Positions 47,391-57,779 are shown, counted from the stretch's first letter. The stretch: 64,000 nt of DNA from Paenibacillus sp. FSL R10-2782 (GCF_038592985.1 NZ_CP151951.1:2161001-2225000); one strand, 5' to 3'. Notes: generated by a model from the sequence alone, not told the origin. Translations and numbers: made by a program.

Positions 47391-49493
47391 ATGGAGCAAC
47401 GTGTAGAAATGCAGCTCGGCGGAAGAAAGCTGGTGCTGGAAACAGGACGCCTTGCGAAACAGGCCAATGCGGCAGTTAAAGTAAGCTATGGCGAAACGGT
47501 TGTTCTCTGTACCGTGACCGCTTCCCATGCGCCGAAAGATTTGGACTTTTTTCCGCTGACGGTGAACTATGAAGAAAGATTGTATGCTGTGGGAAAAATT
47601 CCAGGCGGATTTATTAAACGGGAAGGACGCCCGAGTCAAAAAGCGATTTTGTCCAGCCGTCTGACAGACCGTCCGATTCGCCCATTGTTTCCGGAAGGCT
47701 TCCGGAATGATGTACAGGTATTAAACCTGGTGATGAGTGTCGATCAGGATTGTGAGCCGGAAATTGCAGCGATGATCGGAACCTCGGCAGCGCTTAGTAT
47801 TTCGGACGTACCTTTTAACGGACCGATTGGCGGAGTTGCTGTAGGCCGTGTGGACGGACAATTCGTGATTAACCCGGATATTGCGCAGCAGAATGCAAGC
47901 GATTTGTACCTGGTTGTAGCCGGAACCAAAGACGCCATCATGATGGTGGAAGCAGAAGGCAATGAAATTCCGGAAGAAGTCATGCTGGAAGCAATCATGT
48001 TTGGCCATGACGAGATCAAGAACATTGTGGCAGTCATTGAACAACTGGTTAAAGTGGCAGGTAAAGAGAAAATGCAGGTTAAACTGCATGCTGTCGATGA
48101 AAAAGTGAACAGCGAAGTTCGTGCTTATGCGGCTGAACGTTTGGTGGAAGCCGTCAAAATTGTAGAAAAACATGCCCGTCAAGAGGCGATTGATGCAGTC
48201 AACGAAGAGACGGTTGCACATTTTGAAGCACAATACATAGAGACGCCTGAGCTTTTGAAAGACGTGAGCGAAGTTCTCTATGATATCGTTAAAGAAGAAG
48301 TCCGTCGTCTGATTACGCATGATAAAGTGCGTCCCGATGGTCGTAAGCTTGACGAGATTCGTCCGATCGAAAGCGATACGAGCATTTTGCCGCGTACGCA
48401 TGGCTCGGGCTTATTCACACGCGGTCAAACGCAAGCGCTTAGCGTTTGTACACTTGGCGCATTGGGTGATGTGCAAATTTTGGACGGCATTGATCTGGAA
48501 GAAACGAAGCGTTTCATGCATCATTACAATTTCCCTCCATTCAGTGTAGGCGAGGCTCGTCCTTTGCGTGCGCCGGGTCGTCGTGAAATTGGACATGGTG
48601 CTCTTGGTGAGCGTGCGCTTTCCAAAGTCATTCCTTCTGAAACTGAATTTCCATATACGATTCGTCTCGTTTCCGAGGTGCTGGAATCGAATGGCTCGAC
48701 TTCCCAGGCTAGTATCTGCGCAAGCACACTGGCTATGATGGATGCGGGTGTACCGATCAAGGCTCCGGTTGCAGGTGTAGCGATGGGATTGATCAAGGAC
48801 GGGGAGCATGTTTCCGTGTTGACCGATATCCAGGGTATGGAAGATCACCTGGGCGATATGGACTTTAAAGTGGCTGGTACAGCAGAAGGCGTAACTGCTA
48901 TTCAAATGGATATCAAGATTAACGGTATCGACCGTAACATTTTGCAGGACGCGCTCAATCAAGCCAGAGAAGGACGTCTGTTCATTCTTAGCAAAATGAT
49001 GGAAGCCATCCAGACGCCGCGTGAGCAATTGTCTCCGTATGCGCCGAAAATTATGACGATGCACATTAATCCGGATAAAATCCGTGATGTTATTGGTGCG
49101 GGTGGTAAAATCATTAACAAAATCATCGAAGAAACCGGCGTGAAAATTGATATCGAACAAGATGGTCGTGTATTCATCGCTTCCACAAACCAAGAGATGA
49201 ATGAAAAGGCGCGTTCCATTATTGAAGGTATCGTGAAAGAAGTCGTGATCGGAGAGATTTACATCGGCACAGTGAAGCGGATTGAAAAATTCGGTGCATT
49301 CGTCGAAATTTTACCGGGCAAGGACGGTCTGGTTCATATTTCCCAACTGTCTACCGAACGTGTAGCCAAAGTTGAGGATGTAGTTGCCATTGGAGATACG
49401 ATTACGGTGAAAGTAACCGAAATTGATCAACAAGGCCGTGTCAATTTGTCACGCAAAGCGGTTCTGACGGCTGAAGCTCCTGCAAAATCCTAG
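47391..49493 (+). CDS. pnp: Polynucleotide phosphorylase
   Basis: 3'-5' phosphorolytic exoribonuclease of RNA decay and repair; 700 aa. Two RNase PH domains ([26 protein letters not shown] and [20 protein letters not shown]), then KH ([17 protein letters not shown]) and S1 ([23 protein letters not shown]). ATG 47391 follows GGAGGGA. Confidence 0.98.
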   Translation: MEQRVEMQLGGRKLVLETGRLAKQANAAVKVSYGETVVLCTVTASHAPKDLDFFPLTVNYEERLYAVGKIPGGFIKREGRPSQKAILSSRLTDRPIRPLFPEGFRNDVQVLNLVMSVDQDCEPEIAAMIGTSAALSISDVPFNGPIGGVAVGRVDGQFVINPDIAQQNASDLYLVVAGTKDAIMMVEAEGNEIPEEVMLEAIMFGHDEIKNIVAVIEQLVKVAGKEKMQVKLHAVDEKVNSEVRAYAAERLVEAVKIVEKHARQEAIDAVNEETVAHFEAQYIETPELLKDVSEVLYDIVKEEVRRLITHDKVRPDGRKLDEIRPIESDTSILPRTHGSGLFTRGQTQALSVCTLGALGDVQILDGIDLEETKRFMHHYNFPPFSVGEARPLRAPGRREIGHGALGERALSKVIPSETEFPYTIRLVSEVLESNGSTSQASICASTLAMMDAGVPIKAPVAGVAMGLIKDGEHVSVLTDIQGMEDHLGDMDFKVAGTAEGVTAIQMDIKINGIDRNILQDALNQAREGRLFILSKMMEAIQTPREQLSPYAPKIMTMHINPDKIRDVIGAGGKIINKIIEETGVKIDIEQDGRVFIASTNQEMNEKARSIIEGIVKEVVIGEIYIGTVKRIEKFGAFVEILPGKDGLVHISQLSTERVAKVEDVVAIGDTITVKVTEIDQQGRVNLSRKAVLTAEAPAKS

Positions 49494-49583
49494 TACCTTC
49501 GTACAACAGAGATTACTACAACAGGGATAATATTTGGTTTTACAGAACATTCGGGATTTGAATAGCATCGTCTAAGCTTTTGG

Positions 49584-49616
49584 AAAGAGGCAGAGCTGCG
49601 TTTCTGGCTCTTTTTT
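49584..49616 (+). terminator. Terminator after pnp
   Basis: AAGAG-CAGA pairs with TCTG-CTCTT around a short loop and runs into six T. It closes the pnp transcript. Confidence 0.8.
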
Positions 49617-49666
49617 CATACATATGCACAAGCTGTGTCGAAGTGGGCTTTCAGGGGCCCGCTACG

Positions 49667-49695
49667 TCATAGTTCTTGTCCTCCCCGCATACAAT
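49667..49695 (+). promoter_or_regulatory. Sigma-E-type promoter of ylxY
   Basis: TCATAGT (49667-49673), 14-nt spacer, CATACAAT (49688-49695). This matches the mother-cell sigma-E consensus (KMATATT-N14-CATACAHT) at all but one -35 base and all -10 bases. It would give mother-cell expression during sporulation. Confidence 0.7.
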
Positions 49696-49726
49696 GTGGA
49701 CAAACGGGCGGGAGGATGAAGGGATC

Positions 49727-50731
49727 ATGAGAAAGGCAAAGAGAGCAACGTGGGTTGTAGCTAGTCTGGTCATTACGCTGGTGATTGGACAGTTTAGCGG
49801 GGTACGTGAGTATGTGAGTCAACTACGAGCCGGACACGGCACGGAAACGAGTGAGCCCGAGGCTGCAACGACGATGGCGATTGCAGCTTTACCTGATAAT
49901 GCACTCATGCAGCGACTGCGATCAGATGCTGCCCGGCAAAGAAGAGAACCGGTTGATGCCAAAATCGACCGTGTATGGAAGGCTATTCCTGGCTATAACG
50001 GCTTGGAGGTTGACCTGGACGCTACTTATCGTAAGGCAATTGCGGCTCCAGACCGCCCCATACAATATGTGTATCGACAGCTTGCGCCCAAGGTACATTT
50101 GAACCAACTCGGCAATGTCCCGATTTACCGGGGAAATCCGGAGAAGCCGATGGTTTCTTTCATGATCAATGTGGCTTGGGGAAATGAGTATATCGTGCCT
50201 ATGCTGGATACGCTGGATCAGGAAAAGGTCAAGGCTACATTTTTTTTCGATGGCAGCTGGCTGAAAAAAAACCCTGAACTCGCCAAAGAGATTCAGAAAA
50301 GAGGACATGAGCTTTCAAACCATGCCTATTCTCATCCGAATATGAGTCGTCTGAGCAGGGAAAGAGCTACACAGGAGATAGAGAAGACACAAGTGCTTCT
50401 TCAGGAAATTTTAGGTGTGAAAAATAGCTGGTTTGCCCCGCCGTCGGGCGATTTTAATCAAGAAACCGTTGATCTAGCAGCAGGTCTGGGGCTTAAAACA
50501 GTGCTGTGGACACTGGATACAGTGGACTGGAGACATCCTTCGCCGGAATCGGTAATTGCTAAAATCAGCAGCAAGGTCGAATCGGGATCACTGATTTTGA
50601 TGCATCCGACAGATTCTTCATCGGCCGCTCTCAAAGGCATGATTCATGCCATTCGCAGCAAGGGACTGGTGCCCGGAACCGTCAGTCAGACGCTTTCCCC
50701 TGATCGGCAGCTACCTGCTCCGGTTGAGTGA
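49727..50731 (+). CDS. ylxY: YlxY-type polysaccharide deacetylase-like protein
   Basis: A 334-aa secreted or membrane-anchored protein (hydrophobic helix at about residues 8-26) with a NodB-like domain. The usual catalytic TFDDG motif is replaced by MINVAWGNE (residues 146-154), so the Asp pair is missing, while the His motif NHAYSHPNM and FAPPSGDFN remain. It lies between pnp and mlpA as in B. subtilis. Activity on peptidoglycan is uncertain; a spore-related role is suggested by the promoter. ATG 49727 follows GGAGGATGAAGGG. Confidence 0.88.
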   Translation: MRKAKRATWVVASLVITLVIGQFSGVREYVSQLRAGHGTETSEPEAATTMAIAALPDNALMQRLRSDAARQRREPVDAKIDRVWKAIPGYNGLEVDLDATYRKAIAAPDRPIQYVYRQLAPKVHLNQLGNVPIYRGNPEKPMVSFMINVAWGNEYIVPMLDTLDQEKVKATFFFDGSWLKKNPELAKEIQKRGHELSNHAYSHPNMSRLSRERATQEIEKTQVLLQEILGVKNSWFAPPSGDFNQETVDLAAGLGLKTVLWTLDTVDWRHPSPESVIAKISSKVESGSLILMHPTDSSSAALKGMIHAIRSKGLVPGTVSQTLSPDRQLPAPVE

Positions 50732-50797
50732 ACGTCTTTTTTCTGTTAGGATTGAACATTATGGCAAAGTTTGCAATTCAGTTTAGGAGGGCCAATC

Positions 50798-52063
50798 GTG
50801 GAAAGAATTCAACTCAAAAACGGCCTAAGAGTGGTCATTGAAAAAATTCCAACCGTGCGTTCCGTTTCTTTCGGCATCTGGGTTAAAACCGGCTCTCGAA
50901 ATGAAACCCCGGACAATAGCGGTATTTCCCATTTTATTGAACACATGCTTTTCAAAGGAACAGAGCGTTTCGACGCGAAGGAAATTGCCGAGCAATTTGA
51001 CGCCATTGGAGGGAATGTTAATGCATTCACTTCGAAGGAATATACGTGCTATTATGCAAAAGTACTGGATGAGCATCTGCCGATTGCGGTTGATGTACTG
51101 TCCGATATGTTTTTTAATTCTAAATTAGATCATGAAGAGCTGGCAAAAGAAAAAAACGTGATCCTGGAGGAAATCTCCATGTACGAGGACACACCGGACG
51201 ATATGGTGCATGATCTCTTATCACGGGCCGCCTATGGCGACCATCCGCTGGCTTACCCCATTCTCGGTACCGAAAAGCATTTATTAGCTATGGACAGCTC
51301 CCATCTCAGCAATTATATGAAAGAACACTATACAATCGACAATACGGTCATCAGTGTGGCTGGTAATATTGATGATAGTCTGGTAGAGCTACTGGAGCGT
51401 CACTTTGGGCACTTTGATAACCATGGAACTGCTTCGCCCCTGACGGTTCCTGCGTTTAACGGTGAACTGCTGTATCATGAAAAGGCAACGGAACAGAATC
51501 ATATTTGCTTGTCCCTGCCTGGATTTGCAACGGGTGACGATCTCCAGTATGCTATGGTATTGCTGAACAACGCGATCGGCGGCGGTATGAGCTCACGTCT
51601 GTTTCAGGAAATTCGGGAGAAGCGTGGGCTGGCTTATTCGGTCTATTCCTACCATAGCTCTCATGCGGACAGTGGTATGTTCACCATTTATGCCGGTACG
51701 GCTCCCAAGCAAACGAAGGACGTGCTGGATCTGACACTTGAGCTGTTGCAGGATGTGGCTGTCAAGGGACTGGATGATAACGAGCTTCGTAAAGGCAAGG
51801 AGCAGTTAAAAGGAAGCCTGATATTAAGCCTTGAGGGCACAGGAAGTCGGATGAATCGTCTTGGGAAAAATGAGTTGATGCTAGGTCAGCATTACACGCT
51901 GGATCAAATGATCGAACACATTGAGCAAGTGACAGCTGATGATGTGAACAAGGTACTGGACCGGATGTTCTCAGAGCCGTTTGCCCTGTCGATGGTCGGA
52001 GCGAGTGATTCAGCGGTTAAGGACATGAGGAGGGACTGTTTTGTTAACTTACGTGGAGATTAA
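50798..52063 (+). CDS. mlpA: M16 family zinc protease MlpA
   Basis: Insulinase/pitrilysin-type protease, 421 aa, B. subtilis MlpA (YmxG), linked there to control of extracellular protease expression. Zinc motif HFIEHML (HxxEH, about residue 46-50) with the downstream Glu in the [16 protein letters not shown] block. GTG 50798 lies after AGGAGGG; the open frame up to 50771 lacks a site. dut begins inside its last 23 nt. Confidence 0.93.
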   Translation: MERIQLKNGLRVVIEKIPTVRSVSFGIWVKTGSRNETPDNSGISHFIEHMLFKGTERFDAKEIAEQFDAIGGNVNAFTSKEYTCYYAKVLDEHLPIAVDVLSDMFFNSKLDHEELAKEKNVILEEISMYEDTPDDMVHDLLSRAAYGDHPLAYPILGTEKHLLAMDSSHLSNYMKEHYTIDNTVISVAGNIDDSLVELLERHFGHFDNHGTASPLTVPAFNGELLYHEKATEQNHICLSLPGFATGDDLQYAMVLLNNAIGGGMSSRLFQEIREKRGLAYSVYSYHSSHADSGMFTIYAGTAPKQTKDVLDLTLELLQDVAVKGLDDNELRKGKEQLKGSLILSLEGTGSRMNRLGKNELMLGQHYTLDQMIEHIEQVTADDVNKVLDRMFSEPFALSMVGASDSAVKDMRRDCFVNLRGD

Positions 52064-52487
52064 CAGGTTAGAGGGCAATGAGGATATTGAGCTGCCCCGT
52101 AAAATGTCAGAGCTTGCATCCGGGTTTGACCTGTATGCTGCGGTACAGGAAGGCTTAGTGTTGGAACCCGGCAAGCGTTGTCTTGTTCCAACCGGATTGG
52201 CTATAGCGATGCCGGCAGGGCTGGAGGCACAAATCCGTCCGCGCAGCGGGCTGGCTCTCAAGCATGGTATTACCTGTCTTAACACACCAGGCACCATTGA
52301 TGCGGATTATCGTGGGGAGATTAAGGTATTGCTTATCAATTTGGGCGAGGAACCTTTCACCATTACACGTAATGAGCGAATTGCACAAATGGTATTTCAG
52401 ACTGTACCTGAGGTAGAGTTGAAGAAGGTAGACCGTTTGTCTGAAACAGTGCGTGGTGCTGGAGGCTTCGGTCATACAGGACGCTGA
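52041..52487 (+). CDS. dut: dUTP diphosphatase
   Basis: Trimeric dUTPase that hydrolyses dUTP to dUMP; 148 aa. The five motifs are visible: [39 protein letters not shown] and the C-terminal [13 protein letters not shown] 52041 follows GAGGAGGG inside the end of mlpA. B. subtilis has ymxH in this place, which I do not see here. Confidence 0.95.
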   Translation: MLTYVEINRLEGNEDIELPRKMSELASGFDLYAAVQEGLVLEPGKRCLVPTGLAIAMPAGLEAQIRPRSGLALKHGITCLNTPGTIDADYRGEIKVLLINLGEEPFTITRNERIAQMVFQTVPEVELKKVDRLSETVRGAGGFGHTGR

Positions 52488-52606
52488 GTCTACAGTTTTC
52501 TTCAAACGACTGAATGTCACGGCTTGAATCGGCATTTTGGAGAATGTAACTGAATTGTCGATTTTAAGCTAGAGCATGAATAGCATATGAATATGGATAC
52601 ACATGA

Positions 52607-52635
52607 AAGCCGTCCCAAAAAGGGGCGGTTTTTTT
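52607..52635 (+). terminator. Terminator after dut
   Basis: CCGTCCC pairs with GGGGCGG (one G-U) around a 5-nt A loop, followed by seven T. It separates mlpA-dut from the sporulation operon. Confidence 0.85.
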
Positions 52636-52644
52636 GTGTTTCTT

Positions 52645-52673
52645 CACCTATCTATGGGTGGCTGCATAGACTA
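52645..52673 (+). promoter_or_regulatory. Sigma-K-type promoter of dpaA
   Basis: AC (52646-52647) and, 17 nt later, CATAGACTA (52665-52673), preceded by G. This matches the sigma-K consensus (AC, about 16-17 nt, GCATANNNTA). The spoVF operon of B. subtilis is transcribed by sigma-K, so the match is credible. It lies between the dut terminator and dpaA. Confidence 0.7.
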
Positions 52674-52707
52674 AAAGCATATCGTGTCTCGGAAAGGAGT
52701 GATCCGG

Positions 52708-53604
52708 ATGCTAACAGGAATACGCATCGTTGTATTGGGTGGTGATGCGAGGCAGCTTGAGGTAATTCGAAAATGTGTAGACATGGATGCTACCGTCAGC
52801 GTGGTCGGCTATGACCAGCTTGAAGAGCCGCTTAGAGGAGCATCGCGGGAGTCGTTGTCTGTCAAGCTGCTGGAATCGGCAGATGCACTTGTGCTGCCAG
52901 TTGTGGGGTGCGATGAGGGAGGCAATGTGAATGCACTTTTTGGATCGCAAAAGCTTCAGTTTCTGAATGAGCACGCTGCTGCTCTTCCACCGCACTGCGT
53001 CGTATATACGGGGATGGCGCGGACGTACTTAAAAGAAATTTGTTCCAGACATGATTTAAGGCTGGTGGAATTGCTGGAAAGAGACGATGTGGCCATATAT
53101 AACTCGATACCTACGGCGGAAGGCGCACTGATGATGGCGATTCAGCATACGGATTTTACGATTCATGGTGCAAATTGTATGGTTCTGGGCATGGGACGGA
53201 CTGGATTTACCATGGCAAGGGCGCTACAAGGATTGGGAGCCAGAGTGAAGGTCGGGGTACGTAGGGCAGAGGATGCGGCGAGAGCGGTGGAAATGGGCTG
53301 GAAGCCTTTTATGACAAGGGATTTGGCGGATGAGACTCAGGGAGTTGACTTGATTTTTAATACGATACCCTCTATGATTATCACAGCGCAAATCTTGTCT
53401 AAATTGCAACAGGCTACCGTGATTATTGACCTTGCTTCCGCCCCGGGTGGATGTGATTTCCGTTTTGCGGAAAAGCGTGGAATCACGGCCATGCTCGCCC
53501 CCGGCCTTCCCGGTATTGTCGCTCCCAAAACTGCTGGTGCCATTATAGCGAATACGTTGGTGCAGTTGTTAATGGAAGATAATCCTGATCGGGGTGATGC
53601 GTAA
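52708..53604 (+). CDS. dpaA: Dipicolinate synthase subunit A
   Basis: DpaA (SpoVFA) oxidises dihydrodipicolinate to dipicolinic acid in the mother cell with DpaB; 298 aa. Rossmann motif GMGRTGFTMARALQGLGARV is clear. ATG 52708 follows AAAGGAGTGAT; the open frame to 52684 spans that site. One base overlaps dpaB. Confidence 0.96.
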   Translation: MLTGIRIVVLGGDARQLEVIRKCVDMDATVSVVGYDQLEEPLRGASRESLSVKLLESADALVLPVVGCDEGGNVNALFGSQKLQFLNEHAAALPPHCVVYTGMARTYLKEICSRHDLRLVELLERDDVAIYNSIPTAEGALMMAIQHTDFTIHGANCMVLGMGRTGFTMARALQGLGARVKVGVRRAEDAARAVEMGWKPFMTRDLADETQGVDLIFNTIPSMIITAQILSKLQQATVIIDLASAPGGCDFRFAEKRGITAMLAPGLPGIVAPKTAGAIIANTLVQLLMEDNPDRGDA

Positions 53605-54197
53605 TGAGTTGGCAAGGGAAAACGGTAGGTTATGCAATTACAGGTTCACACTGCACATTTGAAGAGGTTATGCCTGTTATACAGCGTTTTGTTGACGAGG
53701 GCGCGAAGGTCGTTCCCATTATATCCAATACGGTATTAACAACGGATACCCGCTTCGGTACTTCGCAAAGTTGGCAAAAACAGTTGAAAGATATAACAGG
53801 GAATGATATCATTTCTACAATTGTAGAGGCTGAGCCACTGGGTCCTTCCCAAATACTCGATGTACTGGTGATTGCACCTTTGACGGGGAATTCGATGAGC
53901 AAGCTGGCGAACGCCATGACAGATAGTCCGGTTCTGATGGCCGCCAAGGCGCAATTGCGCAACGGTCGTCCACTTCTTTTGGCCATATCAACCAATGATG
54001 GACTTGGTTTGAATGCTGCGAATATCGCCAAGTTACTGGTAGCCAAAAATATATTTTTTGTGCCGTTCGGACAGGACAATCCAGTCAAAAAGCCCAATTC
54101 ACTTGTGGCTGACATGGAGCTGATTCCGGAAGCCGCTTATGCTGCTATGCAGGGCAAACAGCTTCAACCGATGATTGTGGAACGCAAGACTCCATGA
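53604..54197 (+). CDS. dpaB: Dipicolinate synthase subunit B
   Basis: DpaB (SpoVFB), 197 aa, a flavoprotein-fold partner of DpaA. Conserved blocks: GKTVGYAITGSHCTFEEV, VLVIAPLTGNSMSKLANA and FVPFGQDNPVKKPNSL. It starts in the TAATG of the dpaA stop. Confidence 0.96.
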   Translation: MSWQGKTVGYAITGSHCTFEEVMPVIQRFVDEGAKVVPIISNTVLTTDTRFGTSQSWQKQLKDITGNDIISTIVEAEPLGPSQILDVLVIAPLTGNSMSKLANAMTDSPVLMAAKAQLRNGRPLLLAISTNDGLGLNAANIAKLLVAKNIFFVPFGQDNPVKKPNSLVADMELIPEAAYAAMQGKQLQPMIVERKTP

Positions 54198-54332
54198 AGT
54201 ACTATAGTTAACTGCTGAGCATCCCTCGCCTAGAAGATGATTCGATGATGCATCGGGTCTAATTTCTTGTTGGCGGTGGATGCTTTCAGAATAAAAAAAT
54301 GGTTTTTTAGTCGAGAAGGGGAGATACACCAG

Positions 54333-55370
54333 ATGAGCAATAGAAAGTTTAATGTAGCTGTCGTTGGAGCCACAGGCGCCGTAGGAGAACAAATCGTAAA
54401 TCTGCTGGAAAAACGAGATTTTCCTGTAGATAAAATTAAATTTCTTTCTTCGCCTCGTTCTGCCGGCACTTTAATTAGCTTTAAAGGTCAGCAAATTCCA
54501 GTAGAGATTGCAACCCCCGACAGCTTTGAAGGAATCGACATTGCCTTGTTCAGCGCAGGCGGAGACGTAAGTAAGGAACTGGCACCACATGCTGTTCGTC
54601 ATGGCGCAGTATGCATTGACAACACAAACGCCTTCCGGATGGATCCTACAGCTCCTCTTGTCGTTCCTGAGGTGAACAGCGACAAAATTGCCAAGCATCA
54701 AGGGATTATTGCCAACCCGAACTGTTCCACTATCCAGATGGTAGCTGCTTTGAAACCATTATATGATCAGTATGGCATTTCCCGTATCATCGTATCCACA
54801 TATCAAGCGGTGTCCGGGGCTGGAAGCCGTGCCATTGATGAACTGAATCGTCAAAGTGCAGCTATCCTTAACGGTGAAGAAGTTCAGCCTGATCTGCTGC
54901 CAGTCGGCTCATTGCCGGTGAAGCATCAAATCGCTTTCAATGCTATCCCGCAAATCGACAAATTCCAGGACAACGGCTATACACTGGAAGAAATGAAAAT
55001 GGTACGTGAAACGAAAAAAATATTGGATGATGAATCCGTGGACGTAACAGCAACGTGTGTACGTATTCCTGTCGTATACGGACACTCGGAATCCGTCTAT
55101 GTAGAGCTTAAAAAAGATTATGATTTGGAAGAAATCCGCAATCTACTTTCTTCGGCACCGGGAGTAACCCTGGTAGACGATCCTGCTGCGCAGCTCTATC
55201 CGCTGGCATCCGAAGCTGCAGGGAAACCTGATGTATTCGTTGGACGTGTACGTCGTGATTTGGGCAACAGCCGTGGATTGAATCTGTGGGTCGTATCCGA
55301 CAACCTGCTCAAGGGAGCGGCATGGAACGCAGTGCAAATCGCGGAGATTATTGCTGCAAATGCGGAATAA
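54333..55370 (+). CDS. asd: Aspartate-semialdehyde dehydrogenase
   Basis: Makes aspartate semialdehyde for lysine, threonine, methionine and dipicolinate; 345 aa. NADP site NVAVVGATGAVGEQIV; the active Cys lies in ANPNCSTIQM; His in LPVKHQIAFNAIPQI-like block. ATG 54333 follows AAGGGGAGA. The 135-nt gap before it holds no clear promoter. Confidence 0.96.
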   Translation: MSNRKFNVAVVGATGAVGEQIVNLLEKRDFPVDKIKFLSSPRSAGTLISFKGQQIPVEIATPDSFEGIDIALFSAGGDVSKELAPHAVRHGAVCIDNTNAFRMDPTAPLVVPEVNSDKIAKHQGIIANPNCSTIQMVAALKPLYDQYGISRIIVSTYQAVSGAGSRAIDELNRQSAAILNGEEVQPDLLPVGSLPVKHQIAFNAIPQIDKFQDNGYTLEEMKMVRETKKILDDESVDVTATCVRIPVVYGHSESVYVELKKDYDLEEIRNLLSSAPGVTLVDDPAAQLYPLASEAAGKPDVFVGRVRRDLGNSRGLNLWVVSDNLLKGAAWNAVQIAEIIAANAE

Positions 55371-55406
55371 CGTTCCTGAAGTAGGGAGTAAGATGGGGGA
55401 AGAGCG

Positions 55407-56624
55407 ATGAGTATTTTAGTACAGAAATTTGGGGGAACCTCGCTGTCCACACCCGAAGCGCGTCAACTAGTGCTGGGACATGTGAAGCGAGAGCTGAAAC
55501 AAAATTTTCAACTGGTTGTCGTTGTGTCGGCCATGGGGCGGAAAGGAGAGCCTTATGCCACGGACACGCTGCTCGATTGGGCGGCGTCTAACGGCGACAG
55601 TCTTCCTAAGCGCGAACGGGATTTACTGCTGTGCTGTGGTGAAATCATTTCTGCCGCTACATTATGCAGCCTGATGGAAAATGAAGGTATTCCTGCTACG
55701 GTGCTGACTGGGGCACAGGCGGGCTTTATTACGGATGATCAATACGGCAATGCTCGTATTTTGGATATAAAGCCAGACCGTATCGTGGAAGAGCTGAACC
55801 AGGGCCGTGTCGTCATTGTGACAGGCTTCCAGGGTCAGGCTGTAAACGGTGACATGACTACCTTGGGTCGTGGAGGCAGCGATACTTCCGCTACCGCTCT
55901 GGGTGCCGCTCTACAAGCGGACATGGTAGACATTTATACGGATGTGAACGGCATCTTGACCGCCGATCCGCGCATCGTGGAAAATGCAAAACCGCTTGCC
56001 CATGTCAGCTATACGGAGATTTGTAATTTGGCTCATCAGGGGGCTAAGGTTATCCACCCCCGTGCTGTTGAAATTGCCATGCAGGCGAATATTCCGGTTC
56101 GGGTTCGCTCTACCTTTTCCGAAGGGGAAGGAACGCTGGTCACCCATCCGGAGGGCTTTAAGGACGTACAGGCAGACATCGTTGACCGTTTCGTGACCGG
56201 TATTGCGTATGTCGGCAACGTCACACAAATTACCGTAGAATTAAAGCCAGGCTCGGAGCATTTGCAATTACAAGTATTCAAATCCATGGCTGAGCATGGA
56301 ATCAGCGTCGATTTTATTAATGTTACTCCATCCGGGGCGGTTTATACCGTGTTCGATGCTGATGGAAGCAAAGCGGTTGAAGTATTGAACGGTCTGGGCT
56401 TGGAGCCTAAAATTTTGGCAGGGTGCGCTAAAGTATCCGTCATAGGCGGCGGTATCAATGGGGTACCTGGCATTATGGCGACGATTGTAGAGGCATTGGC
56501 AGAATCAGACGTACAGATTCTTCAATCGGCAGATTCCAACACGACGATTTGGGTACTCGTTAAAAAAGAAGATATGGTGCAGGCTGTACGCGCATTGCAT
56601 AATAAATTTGAACTCCATCAATAG
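55407..56624 (+). CDS. dapG: Aspartokinase DapG
   Basis: First enzyme of the aspartate family; 405 aa in one chain with a kinase domain (VQKFGGTSLSTPEARQL, TTLGRGGSDTSATALGAAL) and C-terminal ACT domains (GISVDFINVTPSGAVYTVF). By place between asd and dapA it equals the DapG (aspartokinase I, diaminopimelate-sensitive) of B. subtilis; feedback type is inferred. Confidence 0.94.
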   Translation: MSILVQKFGGTSLSTPEARQLVLGHVKRELKQNFQLVVVVSAMGRKGEPYATDTLLDWAASNGDSLPKRERDLLLCCGEIISAATLCSLMENEGIPATVLTGAQAGFITDDQYGNARILDIKPDRIVEELNQGRVVIVTGFQGQAVNGDMTTLGRGGSDTSATALGAALQADMVDIYTDVNGILTADPRIVENAKPLAHVSYTEICNLAHQGAKVIHPRAVEIAMQANIPVRVRSTFSEGEGTLVTHPEGFKDVQADIVDRFVTGIAYVGNVTQITVELKPGSEHLQLQVFKSMAEHGISVDFINVTPSGAVYTVFDADGSKAVEVLNGLGLEPKILAGCAKVSVIGGGINGVPGIMATIVEALAESDVQILQSADSNTTIWVLVKKEDMVQAVRALHNKFELHQ

Positions 56625-56665
56625 GCGCAATGTCCGTGCTCGGACTTGCAAAAAAAGGAGGCAGC

Positions 56666-57547
56666 ATGATGAACTTCGGCAGACTGATTACCGCAATGGT
56701 GACACCTTTTGATCAGCAAGGAGAGATTGACTGGACTGCATTGTCCTCGTTGATTGATTATTTAATAGAAGAACAACAGTCGGAGTCTCTTGTCGTATCA
56801 GGAACGACGGGCGAGTCTCCTACCCTGAGCGATGATGAAAAAATCAAGTTGTTTGCATTTACTGTAGAAAAAGCAGCCGGACGATGTAAAATCATTGCCG
56901 GTACCGGTAGCAACAATACACGTCACTCCATTGATCTGACCCGTGCTGCGGAACAGGCGGGGGTAGACGGTGTTTTGCTAGTAGTGCCCTATTACAATAA
57001 ACCGAATCAGGAAGGGATGTATCGGCATTTTGAAAGTATTGCAAATTCCACATCTCTTCCAGCCATATTGTATAATGTACCAAGCCGTACCGCAGCCAGC
57101 CTGACCGTGGAAACGACGCTGCGTCTTGCTCAAATCCCTAACATTGTAGGAACCAAAGAATGCGCGTCGCTGGCGCAGGTCACACAGATTGCAGCCGCAG
57201 CTCCGGAAGGGTTCTTCATTTATTCGGGGGATGACGCTTCTGGGTTGCCTGCTATGGCTGTAGGAGCTTATGGTATTATCAGCGTGGCGAGTCATGTAGT
57301 AGGCACAGAAATGAAGCGGATGATTGATGCACTTGTAGGGGGACACGCACAGCAGGCAGCAAAATTGCATCAGCAGTTGTTTCCGGTTTTCAAGGGTTTG
57401 TTCGGCTGTCCTCATCCGCTGCCTAATCCGGTGGCTGTAAAATATGCATTGGAGTTACGGAATGTTTCCGTAGGTTCTGTTCGGTTGCCGCTTATTCCTC
57501 CTACCGAAGAGGAAGCGGAATTTATTAAGAACTTATTTGCTCGCTAA
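56666..57547 (+). CDS. dapA: 4-hydroxy-tetrahydrodipicolinate synthase DapA
   Basis: Condenses pyruvate with aspartate semialdehyde; 293 aa. Signatures: GRLITAMVTPFD, VSGTTGESPTLSDDEK, Schiff-base Lys in VGTKECAS and GDDASGLPAM. ATG 56666 follows AAAGGAGG; ATG 56669 is equally in frame; the ATG at 56630 lacks a site. Confidence 0.96.
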   Translation: MMNFGRLITAMVTPFDQQGEIDWTALSSLIDYLIEEQQSESLVVSGTTGESPTLSDDEKIKLFAFTVEKAAGRCKIIAGTGSNNTRHSIDLTRAAEQAGVDGVLLVVPYYNKPNQEGMYRHFESIANSTSLPAILYNVPSRTAASLTVETTLRLAQIPNIVGTKECASLAQVTQIAAAAPEGFFIYSGDDASGLPAMAVGAYGIISVASHVVGTEMKRMIDALVGGHAQQAAKLHQQLFPVFKGLFGCPHPLPNPVAVKYALELRNVSVGSVRLPLIPPTEEEAEFIKNLFAR

Positions 57548-57580
57548 TCGGGAAAAATGAATTTTAATTGTTAAATGATA

Positions 57581-57687
57581 CGGGGAGTACCCTTGTTAAA
57601 GGTAGCCGGGAGTAAAGAATCCGGAGGATTTTTATAGCCTTGACAAAGTACTCTGGCATGAGGGCGTTCTTATAGGGCGCCCTTTTT
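57581..57687 (+). ncRNA. Structured intergenic RNA element between dapA and RNase J gene
   Basis: The first 140 nt of the 353-nt gap contain GAGTAC (57585-57590) complementary to GTACTC (57648-57653) that could close a junction with CCTT/AAGG (57591-57602) and AATCC/GGATT (57618-57630), directly followed by a terminator. I cannot assign a known family; the order of a compact junction and a terminator looks like a riboswitch or a trailer. The rest of the gap (57688-57900) has only a possible promoter and an RBS. Confidence 0.4.
57661..57687 (+). terminator. Terminator downstream of dapA
   Basis: AGGGCG (57661-57666) pairs with CGCCCT (57678-57683) around an 11-nt loop, with T5. It ends either the asd-dapG-dapA transcript or the small structured RNA before it. 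Confidence 0.8.
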
Positions 57688-57779
57688 GCTGTACCTTTTA
57701 ACCATGTATCAAGATAATTGAACAGGGAGTAATGGTTTTAGACGGCAGTGGGAAACCTATGCGCAACGAACAGGATGAC

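Noticed and set aside
57581..57653. yybP-ykoY (Mn) riboswitch, suggested by GGGGAGTA at the 5' arm and TACTC at the 3' arm
   Set aside because: The loop motifs and the 3' part of that family are not recognisable and no transporter gene follows; kept only as an unassigned structured RNA.
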